Program-made: the position numbers and the translations under genes
Notes under the pieces: model-generated
Told to the model about the DNA's origin: nothing
Seen by the model: only the letters and a program-made list of their open reading frames with translations
The model's database searches: none
In this document: positions 1 to 8,261 of the stretch, in pieces
How positions within the stretch are numbered: the stretch's first letter is position 1
Layout of the letters: every line of letters starts with the position of its first letter
DNA from: Glycomyces luteolus
Lineage (GTDB): Bacteria > Actinomycetota > Actinomycetes > Mycobacteriales > Micromonosporaceae
NCBI RefSeq assembly: GCF_027622875.1
Contig: NZ_JAPZVP010000006.1
Location: 283,809 to 329,166 of the forward strand
Length of the DNA: 45,358 nucleotides
Direction: 5' to 3'

Positions 1-66
1 GGGTCGGGGCCACCCGGCCCCCCACCCCCCCCCCCGGCGCCCGGGCCGGCCCCCCCCCCCCCCCCA
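1..66. repeat. C-rich low-complexity window edge
   Basis: The first 66 bases are almost pure C and G, with C runs of 11 and 16 or more, unlike anything else in the window. It lies just past the aspS stop. It could be a real GC-rich hairpin region, but it looks more like poor sequence at an assembly edge. No gene is visible in it. Confidence 0.6.
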
Positions 67-82
67 CTACGACATCGTAGGG

Positions 83-1870
83 CTAACCGGCAACCGCCTC
101 GGTACCCGCTTCCTCTTCCGGCACGAAGTCGATGCCGGCCTCGGCGCGCTGCTCGGGCGTGATGGTGGTGGGAGCCGAGGTCAGCGGGTCCATGCCGCCG
201 CCCGACTTGGGGAACGCGATGACATCGCGGATCGAGTCGGACTTGGCGAGGATGCCGCAGACGCGGTCCCAGCCGAGCGCGATGCCGCCGTGCGGCGGGG
301 CGCCGTACTTGAGGCCTTCGAGGAGGAACCCGAACTGCTCCTTGGCTTCCTCGTGAGTGAGGCCGAGCACGTCGAAGACGCGGCTCTGGACCTTCGCGTC
401 GTGGATACGGATCGAACCGCCGCCGAGCTCGTTGCCGTTGCAGACGATGTCGTACGCGTAGGTGAGCGCGTTCGCCGGGTCGGACTCGAACTTGTCGATC
501 CACTCCGGGTTCGGCGAGGTGAACGGGTGGTGGATCGCGGTCCAGCCGCCGGTCTCGGTGGGTTCGAACATGGGCGCGTCGACGACCCAGCAGAACGCCC
601 AGGCGTCCGGGTCGATGAGGCCCACGCGCTTGCCGACCTCGAGGCGGGCCGCGCCGAGCAGCTCCTGTGCCTCGCGGCGGTCGGTGGACGCGGCGAAGAA
701 CACGGCGTCGCCGGCCTTGGCGCCGACGGCGTCGGCGAGCCCGGCGAGGTGGTCCTCGGAGAGGTTCTTGGCGACAGGGCCCTTCGGCTCGCCGGTCTCG
801 GCGTTGAAGGTGATGTAGGCCAGGCCCTTGGCGCCGCGCGCCTTGGCCCAGTCCTGCCAGCCGTCGAGCTCCTTGCGGGTCTGCGAGGCGCCGCCGGGCA
901 TGACGACCGCGCCGACATAGCCGCCGGCGTCGATCGCGCCGGCGAAGACGCGGAACTCGGTGCCGCGCAGGTAGTCGGTGAGCTCGACGAGCTCCTGGCC
1001 GAAGCGCAGGTCGGGCTTGTCCGAGCCGTAGCGGTCCATGGCGTCGTGCCAGGTCATGCGCGGAATCGGCAGCTGGACCTGGTGGTCGGCGAGCTCGGAC
1101 CAGAGGGCCTGGACGACGCGCTCGCCCAGGTCGATGATGTCGTCCTGGTCGACGAAGGAGGCCTCGATGTCGAGCTGCGTGAACTCGGGCTGGCGGTCGG
1201 CGCGGAAGTCCTCGTCGCGGTAGCAGCGGGCGATCTGGAAGTACTTCTCGAAGCCGCCGACCATGAGGAGCTGCTTGAACAGCTGCGGGGACTGCGGCAG
1301 GGCGTACCAGGTGCCGGGCTGCAGGCGCACGGGGACGAGGAAGTCGCGGGCGCCCTCGGGGGTGGAGCGGGTCAGCGTCGGGGTCTCGATCTCGACGTAG
1401 CCGTCCTCGACCAGGAGGTTGCGGGCGATGTGGTTCGCCTTGGAGCGCAGGCGGATCGCGTTGTTCGGGCCGGTGCGGCGCAGGTCGAGGTAGCGGTGGC
1501 GCAGGCGGATGTCCTCGGAGACGTCCACGTGGTCGTCGATCTGGAACGGCAGCGGCGCCGACTCGGAGAGCACTTCGAGGTTGGTCGCGGTGATCTCGAT
1601 CTGGCCGGTGGGCAGGTCGGGGTTCTCGTTGCCTTCGGGGCGGCGCGCGACGGTGCCGGTGACGGAGACGCAGTACTCGTTGCGCAGCTTCTGGGCGGCC
1701 TCGGCGGCCTCCGAGTCGCGGAAGACGACCTGGACGACGCCCGAAGCGTCGCGCAGGTCCACGAACTCCACCCCGCCGTGATCGCGGCGACGCGCCACCC
1801 ATCCGGCGAGGGTGACTTGCTGGTCGACGTCAGCGGCACTCAACGTGCCGGCGAGGTGTGTCCGATACAC
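83..1870 (-). CDS. aspS: Aspartyl-tRNA synthetase
   Basis: Charges tRNA(Asp) with aspartate in the cytoplasm using ATP. The 595-residue protein has the full bacterial class II plan: an N-terminal OB-fold anticodon-binding domain (about 1-110, with [20 protein letters not shown]), the catalytic core, a GAD-type insertion (about 290-420) and the C-terminal core. Motif 2 is visible as [20 protein letters not shown], and motif 3 as GIALGWDRV near the C terminus. Length is normal for bacterial AspRS. The start is a GTG; an AGGAG lies about 11 bases upstream, which is rather far. I cannot tell whether it also charges tRNA(Asn); that depends on whether gatCAB or asnS exists elsewhere. The left flank is low-complexity, so no terminator can be judged. 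Confidence 0.98.
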   Translation of the reverse strand: MYRTHLAGTLSAADVDQQVTLAGWVARRRDHGGVEFVDLRDASGVVQVVFRDSEAAEAAQKLRNEYCVSVTGTVARRPEGNENPDLPTGQIEITATNLEVLSESAPLPFQIDDHVDVSEDIRLRHRYLDLRRTGPNNAIRLRSKANHIARNLLVEDGYVEIETPTLTRSTPEGARDFLVPVRLQPGTWYALPQSPQLFKQLLMVGGFEKYFQIARCYRDEDFRADRQPEFTQLDIEASFVDQDDIIDLGERVVQALWSELADHQVQLPIPRMTWHDAMDRYGSDKPDLRFGQELVELTDYLRGTEFRVFAGAIDAGGYVGAVVMPGGASQTRKELDGWQDWAKARGAKGLAYITFNAETGEPKGPVAKNLSEDHLAGLADAVGAKAGDAVFFAASTDRREAQELLGAARLEVGKRVGLIDPDAWAFCWVVDAPMFEPTETGGWTAIHHPFTSPNPEWIDKFESDPANALTYAYDIVCNGNELGGGSIRIHDAKVQSRVFDVLGLTHEEAKEQFGFLLEGLKYGAPPHGGIALGWDRVCGILAKSDSIRDVIAFPKSGGGMDPLTSAPTTITPEQRAEAGIDFVPEEEAGTEAVAG

Positions 1871-2146
1871 GGGTTCAAAACTCCTCGAAGGAAACGGTTG
1901 GTCGATTGGACCGGCGGAGCCGGTTCGCGGCGTGCGGGTCTCGCCTGGAACGCCGCGCCGAGGCCCGCTTCGCGGGCCTGGGCCGATGACATTCTCTCGA
2001 GAATCCGTGCCAGCAGCAATCGTATAACCGCGCGCAGCGCAGCGACTCGGCCGTGCCGCCCGCCACGGCGGACGTCACGCAGGTCACGCGACGAGCCCGC
2101 CAAGCGTGCGGCCGCGGGGCCGGTCGCGCGCCGCTCCGCTCATCCT

Positions 2147-2665
2147 TCAGCGCGCAAGCGCACTGAAGCCGAGGAGTCTCACCACGACGTCGAGGAAGCG
2201 GCGGGCGTCGGCGACGATCGCGTCGGCCTCTTCGGGGGTGACGATGTCGGGGATGCCGGCCTGCGCGAGGACCCGCTTGCGGGCGGTGCGGGCGAAGTGC
2301 GAGGCCCACTCCTCCAGTTCCGGGGCCACGCCCCGCAGGAGCTCCCAGGTGCTCGACGGGCGGCCGGGCCGCCGCCTGCCAGTGGCGTCGCCCGCCCGCA
2401 CGGCGAGCACGGCCACGGCCACTCTGAGGGCCGCGAGATGAGCCTCGGCATAGCGTTCGCCGGGGCGGGTGCGTTCCGCCGCGTCGTCCAGGTCGACGCG
2501 GGCGGTGGCGAGGAGCTGGAGCGGGGAGCGGTTGGGGAGCTGGTCCGCGGGAATGCGCAGACGCGAGTTCTGCACGGTGCCCGCCTGCACCAATCGGGGC
2601 CCGCTCGCGCCGCGGGCTCCCACGGGCGAGGCGGATCGGGTGATGGCGGGTCGAGAAGCTGCCAT
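2147..2665 (-). CDS. SAV_6107-family HEPN-domain protein, SOS-boxed
   Basis: A 172-residue, mostly helical, Ala/Arg-rich protein that I recognise as the actinobacterial SAV_6107 HEPN family by overall pattern and its place near metF. HEPN proteins are often RNases using an R-X4-6-H motif; here R71-YAEA-H76 fits, which makes catalysis possible but unproved. The start is ATG with a good GGAGG about 7 bases before it. A perfect LexA-type box (2688-2703) sits 22 bp upstream, so DNA-damage induction is likely. No antitoxin-like MNT nucleotidyltransferase gene lies next to it. The N-terminal 45 residues look disordered. The family's function is unknown to me. Confidence 0.85.
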   Translation of the reverse strand: MAASRPAITRSASPVGARGASGPRLVQAGTVQNSRLRIPADQLPNRSPLQLLATARVDLDDAAERTRPGERYAEAHLAALRVAVAVLAVRAGDATGRRRPGRPSSTWELLRGVAPELEEWASHFARTARKRVLAQAGIPDIVTPEEADAIVADARRFLDVVVRLLGFSALAR

Positions 2666-2687
2666 GACGTGGGCCTCCTAAACCTGT

Positions 2688-2703
2688 TCGAACTTGCGTT
2701 CGA
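2688..2703. promoter_or_regulatory. LexA (SOS) box upstream of the HEPN gene
   Basis: The 16-base TCGAACTTGCGTTCGA has two perfect 6-base arms around 4 bases and matches the actinobacterial LexA consensus TCGAAC-N4-GTTCGA. It lies 22 bp before the ATG of the HEPN gene, a position expected to block its promoter. No other window gene shows such a box. Confidence 0.85.
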
Positions 2704-2818
2704 GAAATATGGAACCATACGGGTCCGACATTTCCAACCCCCATCGTCGCTCGAAATCAGCAAATGGCTACGGACTGTCGCGCATCCGACAGCACTCCCA
2801 TTGCACGGCAATAGAAAA

Positions 2819-2846
2819 GGGCCGCGAACCTTACAGTTCGCGGCCC
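2819..2846 (-). terminator. Rho-independent terminator after the TPR-like gene
   Basis: An 11-bp perfect stem (2819-2829 with 2836-2846) and a 6-base loop. Read on the minus strand it is followed by CCTTTTCTAT, a U-rich tail. It ends transcription coming from the gene that stops at 2924 and insulates the SOS-boxed HEPN gene. Confidence 0.85.
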
Positions 2847-2923
2847 CTGGAACTCGCCTGCGGCACACCCGCTGTTCGAACGAACCGGGCGGCCGCGCTA
2901 AGCCGCCCAGTAGTTCGGACGGC

Positions 2924-3304
2924 CTACTCCGCGATCTCGTCGATCATGCGGAGGTGGCCGCGCGCCTCGTCGGCGCGGCCGAGCCGCTGCAGTGTGCGGC
3001 CGAGCAGCCTGCGGGCGTAGAAGTCCGCCGGGTTGGCCTCGACCATCTTCTCGGAGAGCTCGAGCGCCCGGTTCAGCTGCGCGGACTTGAAGTACGCGCG
3101 CGCGGCCAAGAGCATGACGTCCGGGTGGTCCGGGTGGTCGCGCAGCAGCGGCGCGAGGAACTGGAGGGCCCCGAGCGGGTCTTTGAGGGCCAGCATCTCC
3201 TCGGCGTCGCGCAGCCGCCGAGTCTCCTCGGGGACCTGGCGCGGCCGGGATTCGGAGTCGATGAAGGCGGCGATCTGGTCGTCGGTGATGTCGTCGTAGC
3301 GCAT
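2924..3304 (-). CDS. Tetratricopeptide-repeat-like protein
   Basis: A 126-residue soluble protein. Residues about 45-123 form two to three helix-pair repeats of TPR character (GALQFLAPLLRDHPDHPDVM, LNRALELSEKMVEANPADFY, then LQRLGRADEARGHLRM). Such repeats bind other proteins; no enzymatic motif is visible. I chose the ATG at 3304 (MRYDDITDDQIAAF) because the frame upstream reads as out-of-frame arginine-rich text antisense to the next gene; a start codon a few residues earlier cannot be excluded. It is followed by a clear terminator. Partner and role are unknown. Confidence 0.85.
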   Translation of the reverse strand: MRYDDITDDQIAAFIDSESRPRQVPEETRRLRDAEEMLALKDPLGALQFLAPLLRDHPDHPDVMLLAARAYFKSAQLNRALELSEKMVEANPADFYARRLLGRTLQRLGRADEARGHLRMIDEIAE

Positions 3305-3345
3305 TCCGTGGACAACGCAAGCGCGCTTCGGATCATTCCCGGTGA

Positions 3346-4005
3346 TCAGTCGTTGCGCAGCGCCGTCGCGACCACGATCACCAGCTGCAGCAGGCCCAGC
3401 GCCGACAGCAGCAGCCAGGCCGTCACCGCGATGGTGATCGCGCCGCCGATCCACTGCTCGTACTGTCCGCCGCCCGCGACGGCGATCACGCCCGCCGCGC
3501 CGAAGCCGAGCGCGACGACGAGTTCGCGGACCGACCGCTCCCCCAAGGTGGTCATGCCGAGGTCGCGCAGGCCGACCTGCCGGGCCCGGTTGCGGGTGAG
3601 CACGTACATCCAGCACAGCGCGCCGGTCACGGTGACGCTCCAGCCGGGCGCGCCGAGGAACCACAGCGCGAGCAGCCAGGACCCTTCGGAGAGGCGCGCG
3701 GCGAGCGGCTCGAACACCAGGACCCGGCGGGTGAGGCTCGTCGAACGAGCCGCGAGGAGCGCGTACGAGGAGTCGGCCAGCGCGGTGATCCCGATCAGCG
3801 GCAGGGAGGCCAGGATGATCGGTCCGCCGAGGAGGACGCAGAAGGGGATGAGGAGGCTGGCGACGAGGCCGACGCCGACGACGGCGCCGGGCTGGAACCG
3901 GGTGGAGAGGATGACCCTGCCTACAAGGGAGTCGGCGGGCACTCGGGTGCGCATGGATGTTGTTGTAGCAGACGGCATCAAACGCGCATTCGCAGCATCG
4001 AACAT
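3346..4005 (-). CDS. Polytopic membrane protein of unknown function
   Basis: About 219 residues with some five or six hydrophobic segments: PGAVVGVGLVASLLIPFCVL, GGPIILASLPLIGITALA, GSWLLALWFLGA with VTVTGALCWMYVL, LVVALGFGAAGVIAVAGG, and the C-terminal TIAVTAWLLLSALGLLQLVI. I see no catalytic or transport motif. The start is uncertain: ATG at 4005 (used here), ATG at 3954 (MRTRVPADSLVG) or a TTG at 4041; none has a strong ribosome-binding site. It lies between metF and the TPR-like gene on the same strand, with 41 bp to the latter, so the two may be co-transcribed. Confidence 0.75.
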   Translation of the reverse strand: MFDAANARLMPSATTTSMRTRVPADSLVGRVILSTRFQPGAVVGVGLVASLLIPFCVLLGGPIILASLPLIGITALADSSYALLAARSTSLTRRVLVFEPLAARLSEGSWLLALWFLGAPGWSVTVTGALCWMYVLTRNRARQVGLRDLGMTTLGERSVRELVVALGFGAAGVIAVAGGGQYEQWIGGAITIAVTAWLLLSALGLLQLVIVVATALRND

Positions 4006-4066
4006 AAAAGAGGACTCTACGTGTCCGTGCGGTGACCGCAATCCCTCGATCGGGTTGCCGACAGTC

Positions 4067-4972
4067 CTAGGGGCGGAGGTTCTGCCAGACGCGCCGGGTG
4101 GAACGGGAGTGGTTGAGGGTGGTGAAGTGCAGTCCCGGGGCGCCTTCGGCGAGGAGCCGGGCGCCCATGTCGGTGGCGACTTCGACGCCGATGTCGCGGA
4201 TGGCGTCGCGGTCGTCCTCGACGGCGCGGAGGCGTTCGGCGAGCGCTTCGGGGAAGCTCATGCCGGTGAGGACGGCGAACCGCTCGATCTGCTTGATGTT
4301 GGTGACGGGCATGATGCCCGGGACGATCGGGATGTCGCATCCGGCCGCCGCGACGGCGTCGCGCAGGCGCAGGTAGTCCTCGACGTCGTAGAAGATCTGG
4401 GTGATCGCGAAGTCGGCCCCGGCGCGGCATTTCTCGACGAAGCGGCGCACGCCGTTGTCCCAGTCGAGGTCGCGCGGGTGGCCTTCGGGGAAGGCGGCGA
4501 CGCCGACGCTGAAGTCGCCGGACTCTTTGATGAGTTCGACGAGTTCGCGGGCGTGGAGGACGCCGTCGGGGTGCTTGACCCAGTCGGCGCGCGGGTCTCC
4601 CGGCGGGTCGCCGCGCACGGCGAGGATGTTGCGCACGCCGACGTTGGCGAAGTGGCCGATGAGGTTGCGCAGTTCGGCGATCGAGTGGTTCACGGCCGTG
4701 CAGTGGGCCATCGTCAGGAGCGTCGTCTCGGAGTTGATCCGTTCGGTGGTCTCGACGGTCTTCAGCCTGGTGGAGCCGCCCGCGCCGTAGGTGACGGACA
4801 CGTAGTCGGCGCCGAGCCCCTCGAGGGCGCGGATGGTGCGCCAGAGGACGCCATCGGCCTGCTCGTCGCGGGGCGGGAACATCTCGAAGGAGAACTTCGG
4901 CATGCCCGAGCGCAGCAGATCACCGATCTTGGCGGTCTTCTGCGGCATCACGCTGGGCACTCCGAGAGTCAT
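4067..4972 (-). CDS. metF: Methylenetetrahydrofolate reductase
   Basis: Reduces 5,10-methylene-THF to 5-methyl-THF using a flavin, supplying the methyl group for methionine synthesis. The 301-residue TIM-barrel protein shows family landmarks: KFSFEMFPPRDE with its conserved Glu near the N terminus, ADYVSVTYGAGGS, the NILAVRGDPPGD flavin-site segment, ADFAITQIFYD and IPIVPGIMPVTN. Length is normal for bacterial MetF. The start is probably ATG 4972 (MTLGVPSV); ATG 4948 (MPQKTAK), with GGAG about 11 bases upstream, is the alternative. It is divergent from the polyprenyl synthetase gene, a neighbourhood conserved in actinobacteria. Confidence 0.96.
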   Translation of the reverse strand: MTLGVPSVMPQKTAKIGDLLRSGMPKFSFEMFPPRDEQADGVLWRTIRALEGLGADYVSVTYGAGGSTRLKTVETTERINSETTLLTMAHCTAVNHSIAELRNLIGHFANVGVRNILAVRGDPPGDPRADWVKHPDGVLHARELVELIKESGDFSVGVAAFPEGHPRDLDWDNGVRRFVEKCRAGADFAITQIFYDVEDYLRLRDAVAAAGCDIPIVPGIMPVTNIKQIERFAVLTGMSFPEALAERLRAVEDDRDAIRDIGVEVATDMGARLLAEGAPGLHFTTLNHSRSTRRVWQNLRP

Positions 4973-5033
4973 GCCTGCAAATGTAACGGCTCGGGTACAC
5001 GTGTTCTGACCTGCACTGGCGACCACCCAATAG

Positions 5034-5061
5034 TTGGGACGGAGCGCCGGTCTCCTAGGGT
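5034..5061 (+). promoter_or_regulatory. Probable leaderless promoter of the polyprenyl synthase gene
   Basis: TTGGGA (5034-5039), a 16-base spacer and TAGGGT (5056-5061) resemble an actinobacterial housekeeping promoter. The GTG start is only 7 bases beyond the -10 and has no ribosome-binding site, so the mRNA would be leaderless. Confidence 0.5.
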
Positions 5062-5068
5062 TCGACGC

Positions 5069-6121
5069 GTGGAGCTCAACGACCGCATCGACGCCGCCCT
5101 GACCGTCTTCCTCGACCGTCAGGCCGCCGTGATCTGCGGGATCGACGACAGTCTCGGCGCGTATGCGGACGCGGTGCGCGATTTCGTGCTGCGGGGCGGA
5201 AAGCGCCTGCGCCCGGCGTTCGCGTACTGGGGCGCGCGGGGCGCGGGGCTCGCGGATTCGGACGAGCTGGTCGCGTGCGTGGCTTCACTGGAGCTGCTGC
5301 AGGCGTCGGCGCTCATGCACGACGACCTCATCGACGGTTCGGACACGCGCCGGGGGATGCCGTCGATCCACCGGCGGTTCGCCGCGCTGCACGAGGCCGA
5401 GGGCTGGTCGGGCCGGCCCGGCGGTTTCGGGGCGGCGGCGGCGATCCTGCTCGGGGACCTGTGCCTGGCCTGGTCGGACGAGCTGTTCTGCTCGGCGGGC
5501 ATGCCGTTCGCGGCGGTCGCGGCCGCGAGGAGCGACTTCGACCTGATGCGCACCGAGGTGAGCGCCGGGCAGTACCTGGACGTGCTCTCGGAGGTGCGCC
5601 GGGACGTCTCGGAGACGACAGCGGCGAAGGTGGCGCGGTACAAGTCCGCGAAGTACACGATCGAGCGGCCGATGCTGATCGGCGCTTCACTGGCGGGCGC
5701 TCCCGAGCGGGTTCGGGCGCATTATTCGGCGATCGGACTGCCGCTGGGCGAGGCGTTCCAGTTGCGCGACGACGTGCTCGGCGTGTTCGGCGATCCGGCG
5801 CAGACCGGCAAGCCCGCCGGGGACGACCTGCGGGAGGGCAAGCACACGTTCCTCATCGCGCGGGCTTCGGCGTCGGCGGACGCGGCGCAGCGGGCGGCCC
5901 TGGACTCGGGGCTGGGCGACCCGAACCTCGATGCGGCAGGGGTGGAGCGGCTGCGGGCGGTCCTCATGGACACGGGGGCGCTGGCCGACACGGAGGAGCG
6001 GATCGCGGCGCTGGCGGCGGAAGCCGAAGCGGCGCTGGAGGATTCGCGTGCCGATGTAGATCCGGCGGCGTTGCAGGTCTTCGCGGGCCTCCTGGTCAAG
6101 GCCGTGAAGCGGGACTTCTAG
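5069..6121 (+). CDS. Polyprenyl (short-chain) diphosphate synthase
   Basis: Condenses isopentenyl diphosphate with allylic diphosphates, probably to a C15-C20 product such as geranylgeranyl diphosphate. The 350-residue all-helical protein has both Mg-binding aspartate motifs: DDLID at 85-89 in LMHDDLIDGSDTRRGMPSIH, and DD at 234-235 in FQLRDDVLGVF; GGKRLRPAF near residue 40 is the usual IPP-binding segment. Residues before the first motif (ELLQASALMH) are small, hinting at a product not limited to C15, but chain length cannot be read safely. The start is GTG 5069, just downstream of a promoter-like sequence; the much longer open frame upstream runs antisense to metF and aspS and is not coding. 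Confidence 0.93.
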   Translation: MELNDRIDAALTVFLDRQAAVICGIDDSLGAYADAVRDFVLRGGKRLRPAFAYWGARGAGLADSDELVACVASLELLQASALMHDDLIDGSDTRRGMPSIHRRFAALHEAEGWSGRPGGFGAAAAILLGDLCLAWSDELFCSAGMPFAAVAAARSDFDLMRTEVSAGQYLDVLSEVRRDVSETTAAKVARYKSAKYTIERPMLIGASLAGAPERVRAHYSAIGLPLGEAFQLRDDVLGVFGDPAQTGKPAGDDLREGKHTFLIARASASADAAQRAALDSGLGDPNLDAAGVERLRAVLMDTGALADTEERIAALAAEAEAALEDSRADVDPAALQVFAGLLVKAVKRDF

Positions 6122-6269
6122 TCGCCGTCCACGTTGGATTTCGTGTCTTTCGGTCGGCTTCCGTCACCCGAATGGGCCGAATGACACCCGCACGGGTGAC
6201 GCAACGGTTACCGCCTGTCCCCTCGCTCGTTGATCGGAGTGAAGGACATGAAACGGACGGTGGGACACA

Positions 6270-6956
6270 GTGGGACTCTTCGGCGCCATCGGGCGCGAGG
6301 CCAGGGGCGCGTTCCGTTCCCTCGGTTACGATCTGCGCCAGTCGCGGCGCTTCCGGCGGGCCGGTGCGATCGCGGTGGTGGCGGTCGCGGGCGGCATGAT
6401 CGCGACGGGCGCGCTGCTGTGCGAGCCCGTGCCGGGTCTGCAAGGACTCGGCGGCGAAGGCTCGGACATCACCGACGGCTGGTTCGGCCTGGGCGCCGAC
6501 ACGACCGGTCAGGACGCGGAGTCATCGGAGCAGGAGACCTCGCATTCGCCTTCCGCCGCAGAGGAAGCCGACGATCCGGAGGTCACGGCCTCGTCGCCCT
6601 CCGCCGATGCGCCGGGCAAGAACCTCGGCGACGCGCCCGGCCTGGTGCCGATCGGCGAGGAGACCTCCGACTCGGTCGAGGAGCACTCGCCGACGCCGAC
6701 CGAGGAGCCCACCGAGGAGCCGACGGACGGGCCGACCACGGACGCGCCGACCGAGACGCCCACGGAGGAGCCCACCACGGACGCCCCGACGACCGCGGAG
6801 CCGACGCCGAGCGCTTCACTGCCCACGAGCGACGGCCCCACGCAGGAGCTGACCGCCGAGCCGACGTCGGATTCGAGCTCCGCGCAACCGAGCGCCGAGC
6901 AGGCCCCGCGCGGCTCGACCGCGCCGATCCCGCGCAAGGGCGCCATCGGAGACTGA
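6270..6956 (+). CDS. Membrane-anchored Thr/Pro/Glu-rich protein
   Basis: A 228-residue protein with a basic N terminus (RQSRRFRRAG), one membrane segment at about 31-50 (AIAVVAVAGGMIATGALLC) and a long, low-complexity outer region. From about 145 to 200 it carries imperfect repeats of the type EEPTxxPTTDAPTE. This looks like a disordered wall-spanning stalk, perhaps O-glycosylated; no folded domain is recognised. It starts at GTG 6270. It lies 148 bp downstream of the polyprenyl synthase gene and converges with the PrsW gene. The real protein frame is supported by the sensible topology, although the repeats also give long open frames elsewhere. Confidence 0.75.
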   Translation: MGLFGAIGREARGAFRSLGYDLRQSRRFRRAGAIAVVAVAGGMIATGALLCEPVPGLQGLGGEGSDITDGWFGLGADTTGQDAESSEQETSHSPSAAEEADDPEVTASSPSADAPGKNLGDAPGLVPIGEETSDSVEEHSPTPTEEPTEEPTDGPTTDAPTETPTEEPTTDAPTTAEPTPSASLPTSDGPTQELTAEPTSDSSSAQPSAEQAPRGSTAPIPRKGAIGD

Positions 6957-7088
6957 TCAAGCGAACGCGCTTCGGTCTTCACTGCACGTTCGGTGCGGCG
7001 AAGACTCGCCGACTACCTGCCGCGGTCCCAGTGGCGGCCCGGCGTTTCGCGGCCGCCGCGCCCCGGTGCGGCACTGCCGTGCTGCTTG

Positions 7089-8261
7089 CTATGCCGCCTT
7101 CTCCTCGGCGAGTTCGGCCCTGATCGCGGCGATGTTGCGCTTGACGGCGGCCACGTCGGGCCCGTCCTCGACCGCCTCGCCCCGCCGCTGGTCGCGGGCG
7201 ACGAGCGTCGCCAGGTTCACCAGCTCCCGGTGCAGCTGCCCGAGCAGTTGCGAGGCCTCCTTGCCCCACTGCTTGTGCGCGCGCTGCCGGGCCTTGCGCC
7301 TGCTGCGCAGCGACCGCATCTCTGTGAGGTCGTCGGCCGTGATCACCGCTTCCTCCTGATCGGACATCGTGGTCACGAACCAGTGCCATTCCGCGCGGGC
7401 CGCGAAATGGTAGAGCACGAAGAACAGCCCGAGGATGATCAGGCCCTTCCCGTAGCTGAGCGGAATGCCCAGTGCGGACGGCATGCTCGACGGCAGCGGC
7501 AGGTTCCACAGGCCGTGCATCCCCAGCGCCAGCGCGTAGAGGCCGACCGCGACGCCGAGGCGGGTGCTGAAGCGCCGCCGGGTCTGGGTCACGAAGAACG
7601 CGATGCCGAGCCCGGCCGCGCCGGTGTACAGCGGGTGGGACCAGGGCCCGGCGACCAGGACTCGGGTGAACGTCACGGTGAGCGCCCCGGTGAGGTCGGA
7701 GTTGGGGTTCATGACCGCGTACTTGATGGCGTACGTGAGGTTCTCGACCACTTGGAAGCCCAGGCCCACGAGCGCGCCGTAGATGAGGCCGTCGATGGAG
7801 CGGTCGAAATGCTCGCGCACGATGAGGACGAGCATGACCACGCCCATGGCCTTGAGCCATTCCTCGTTGAGCGGCCCCACGAGGGACGGGGCCCAGGTGC
7901 GGGCCCACTGGGTGTCGGTGAATTCGGCGAGGACGACGAGCGCGGCGTCGTTCGCGAAGATGGCGAAGGCGACGGCGGCGAGCCCGCCCCAGCACATGGC
8001 CGCGGCGCGCACCGTGGGCGGTTCGCGCTCGAAGAGGTCGAGGCGGGCGAGGATGTCGAGGAAGAAGTACGCGAGGACCGCGTTCACGCCGATGGAGGCC
8101 CACAGGGCGGTGGCGATGTCGCCGTAGTCGGGCGAGAGGACGCGGCCGAGTTCGATCAGGCCGTAGACGAGGCAGGCGACGAAGAGCCAGTAGGCGGGGC
8201 GGCGGATGCGGACGAACGCGCCTTGGCTCTCGACGACGACGCGCTCCGTTCGGACGATCAC
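7089..8261 (-). CDS. PrsW-family intramembrane metalloprotease
   Basis: A 390-residue membrane protein with about eight hydrophobic segments and a cytoplasmic, charged C-terminal tail (about 300-390). The PrsW/CAAX-like catalytic motifs are present: E133-E134 in GPLNEEWLKAMG, H209 in WSHPLYTG and H249 in GMHGLWN. PrsW of Bacillus performs site-1 cleavage of an anti-sigma factor; the substrate here is unknown. Its GTG start overlaps the TGA of the upstream gene by 4 bases (GTGA) and has GGAGGGA just before it, so the two genes are translationally coupled. The tail has Arg/Ala-rich helices that may be coiled-coil. Confidence 0.9.
   Translation of the reverse strand: MIVRTERVVVESQGAFVRIRRPAYWLFVACLVYGLIELGRVLSPDYGDIATALWASIGVNAVLAYFFLDILARLDLFEREPPTVRAAAMCWGGLAAVAFAIFANDAALVVLAEFTDTQWARTWAPSLVGPLNEEWLKAMGVVMLVLIVREHFDRSIDGLIYGALVGLGFQVVENLTYAIKYAVMNPNSDLTGALTVTFTRVLVAGPWSHPLYTGAAGLGIAFFVTQTRRRFSTRLGVAVGLYALALGMHGLWNLPLPSSMPSALGIPLSYGKGLIILGLFFVLYHFAARAEWHWFVTTMSDQEEAVITADDLTEMRSLRSRRKARQRAHKQWGKEASQLLGQLHRELVNLATLVARDQRRGEAVEDGPDVAAVKRNIAAIRAELAEEKAA

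Noticed and set aside
290..6121. A very long open frame of 1943 codons on the plus strand
   Set aside because: It runs antisense to aspS, the HEPN gene and metF, and its text is GC-biased low-complexity; only its last 350 codons are the real polyprenyl synthase.
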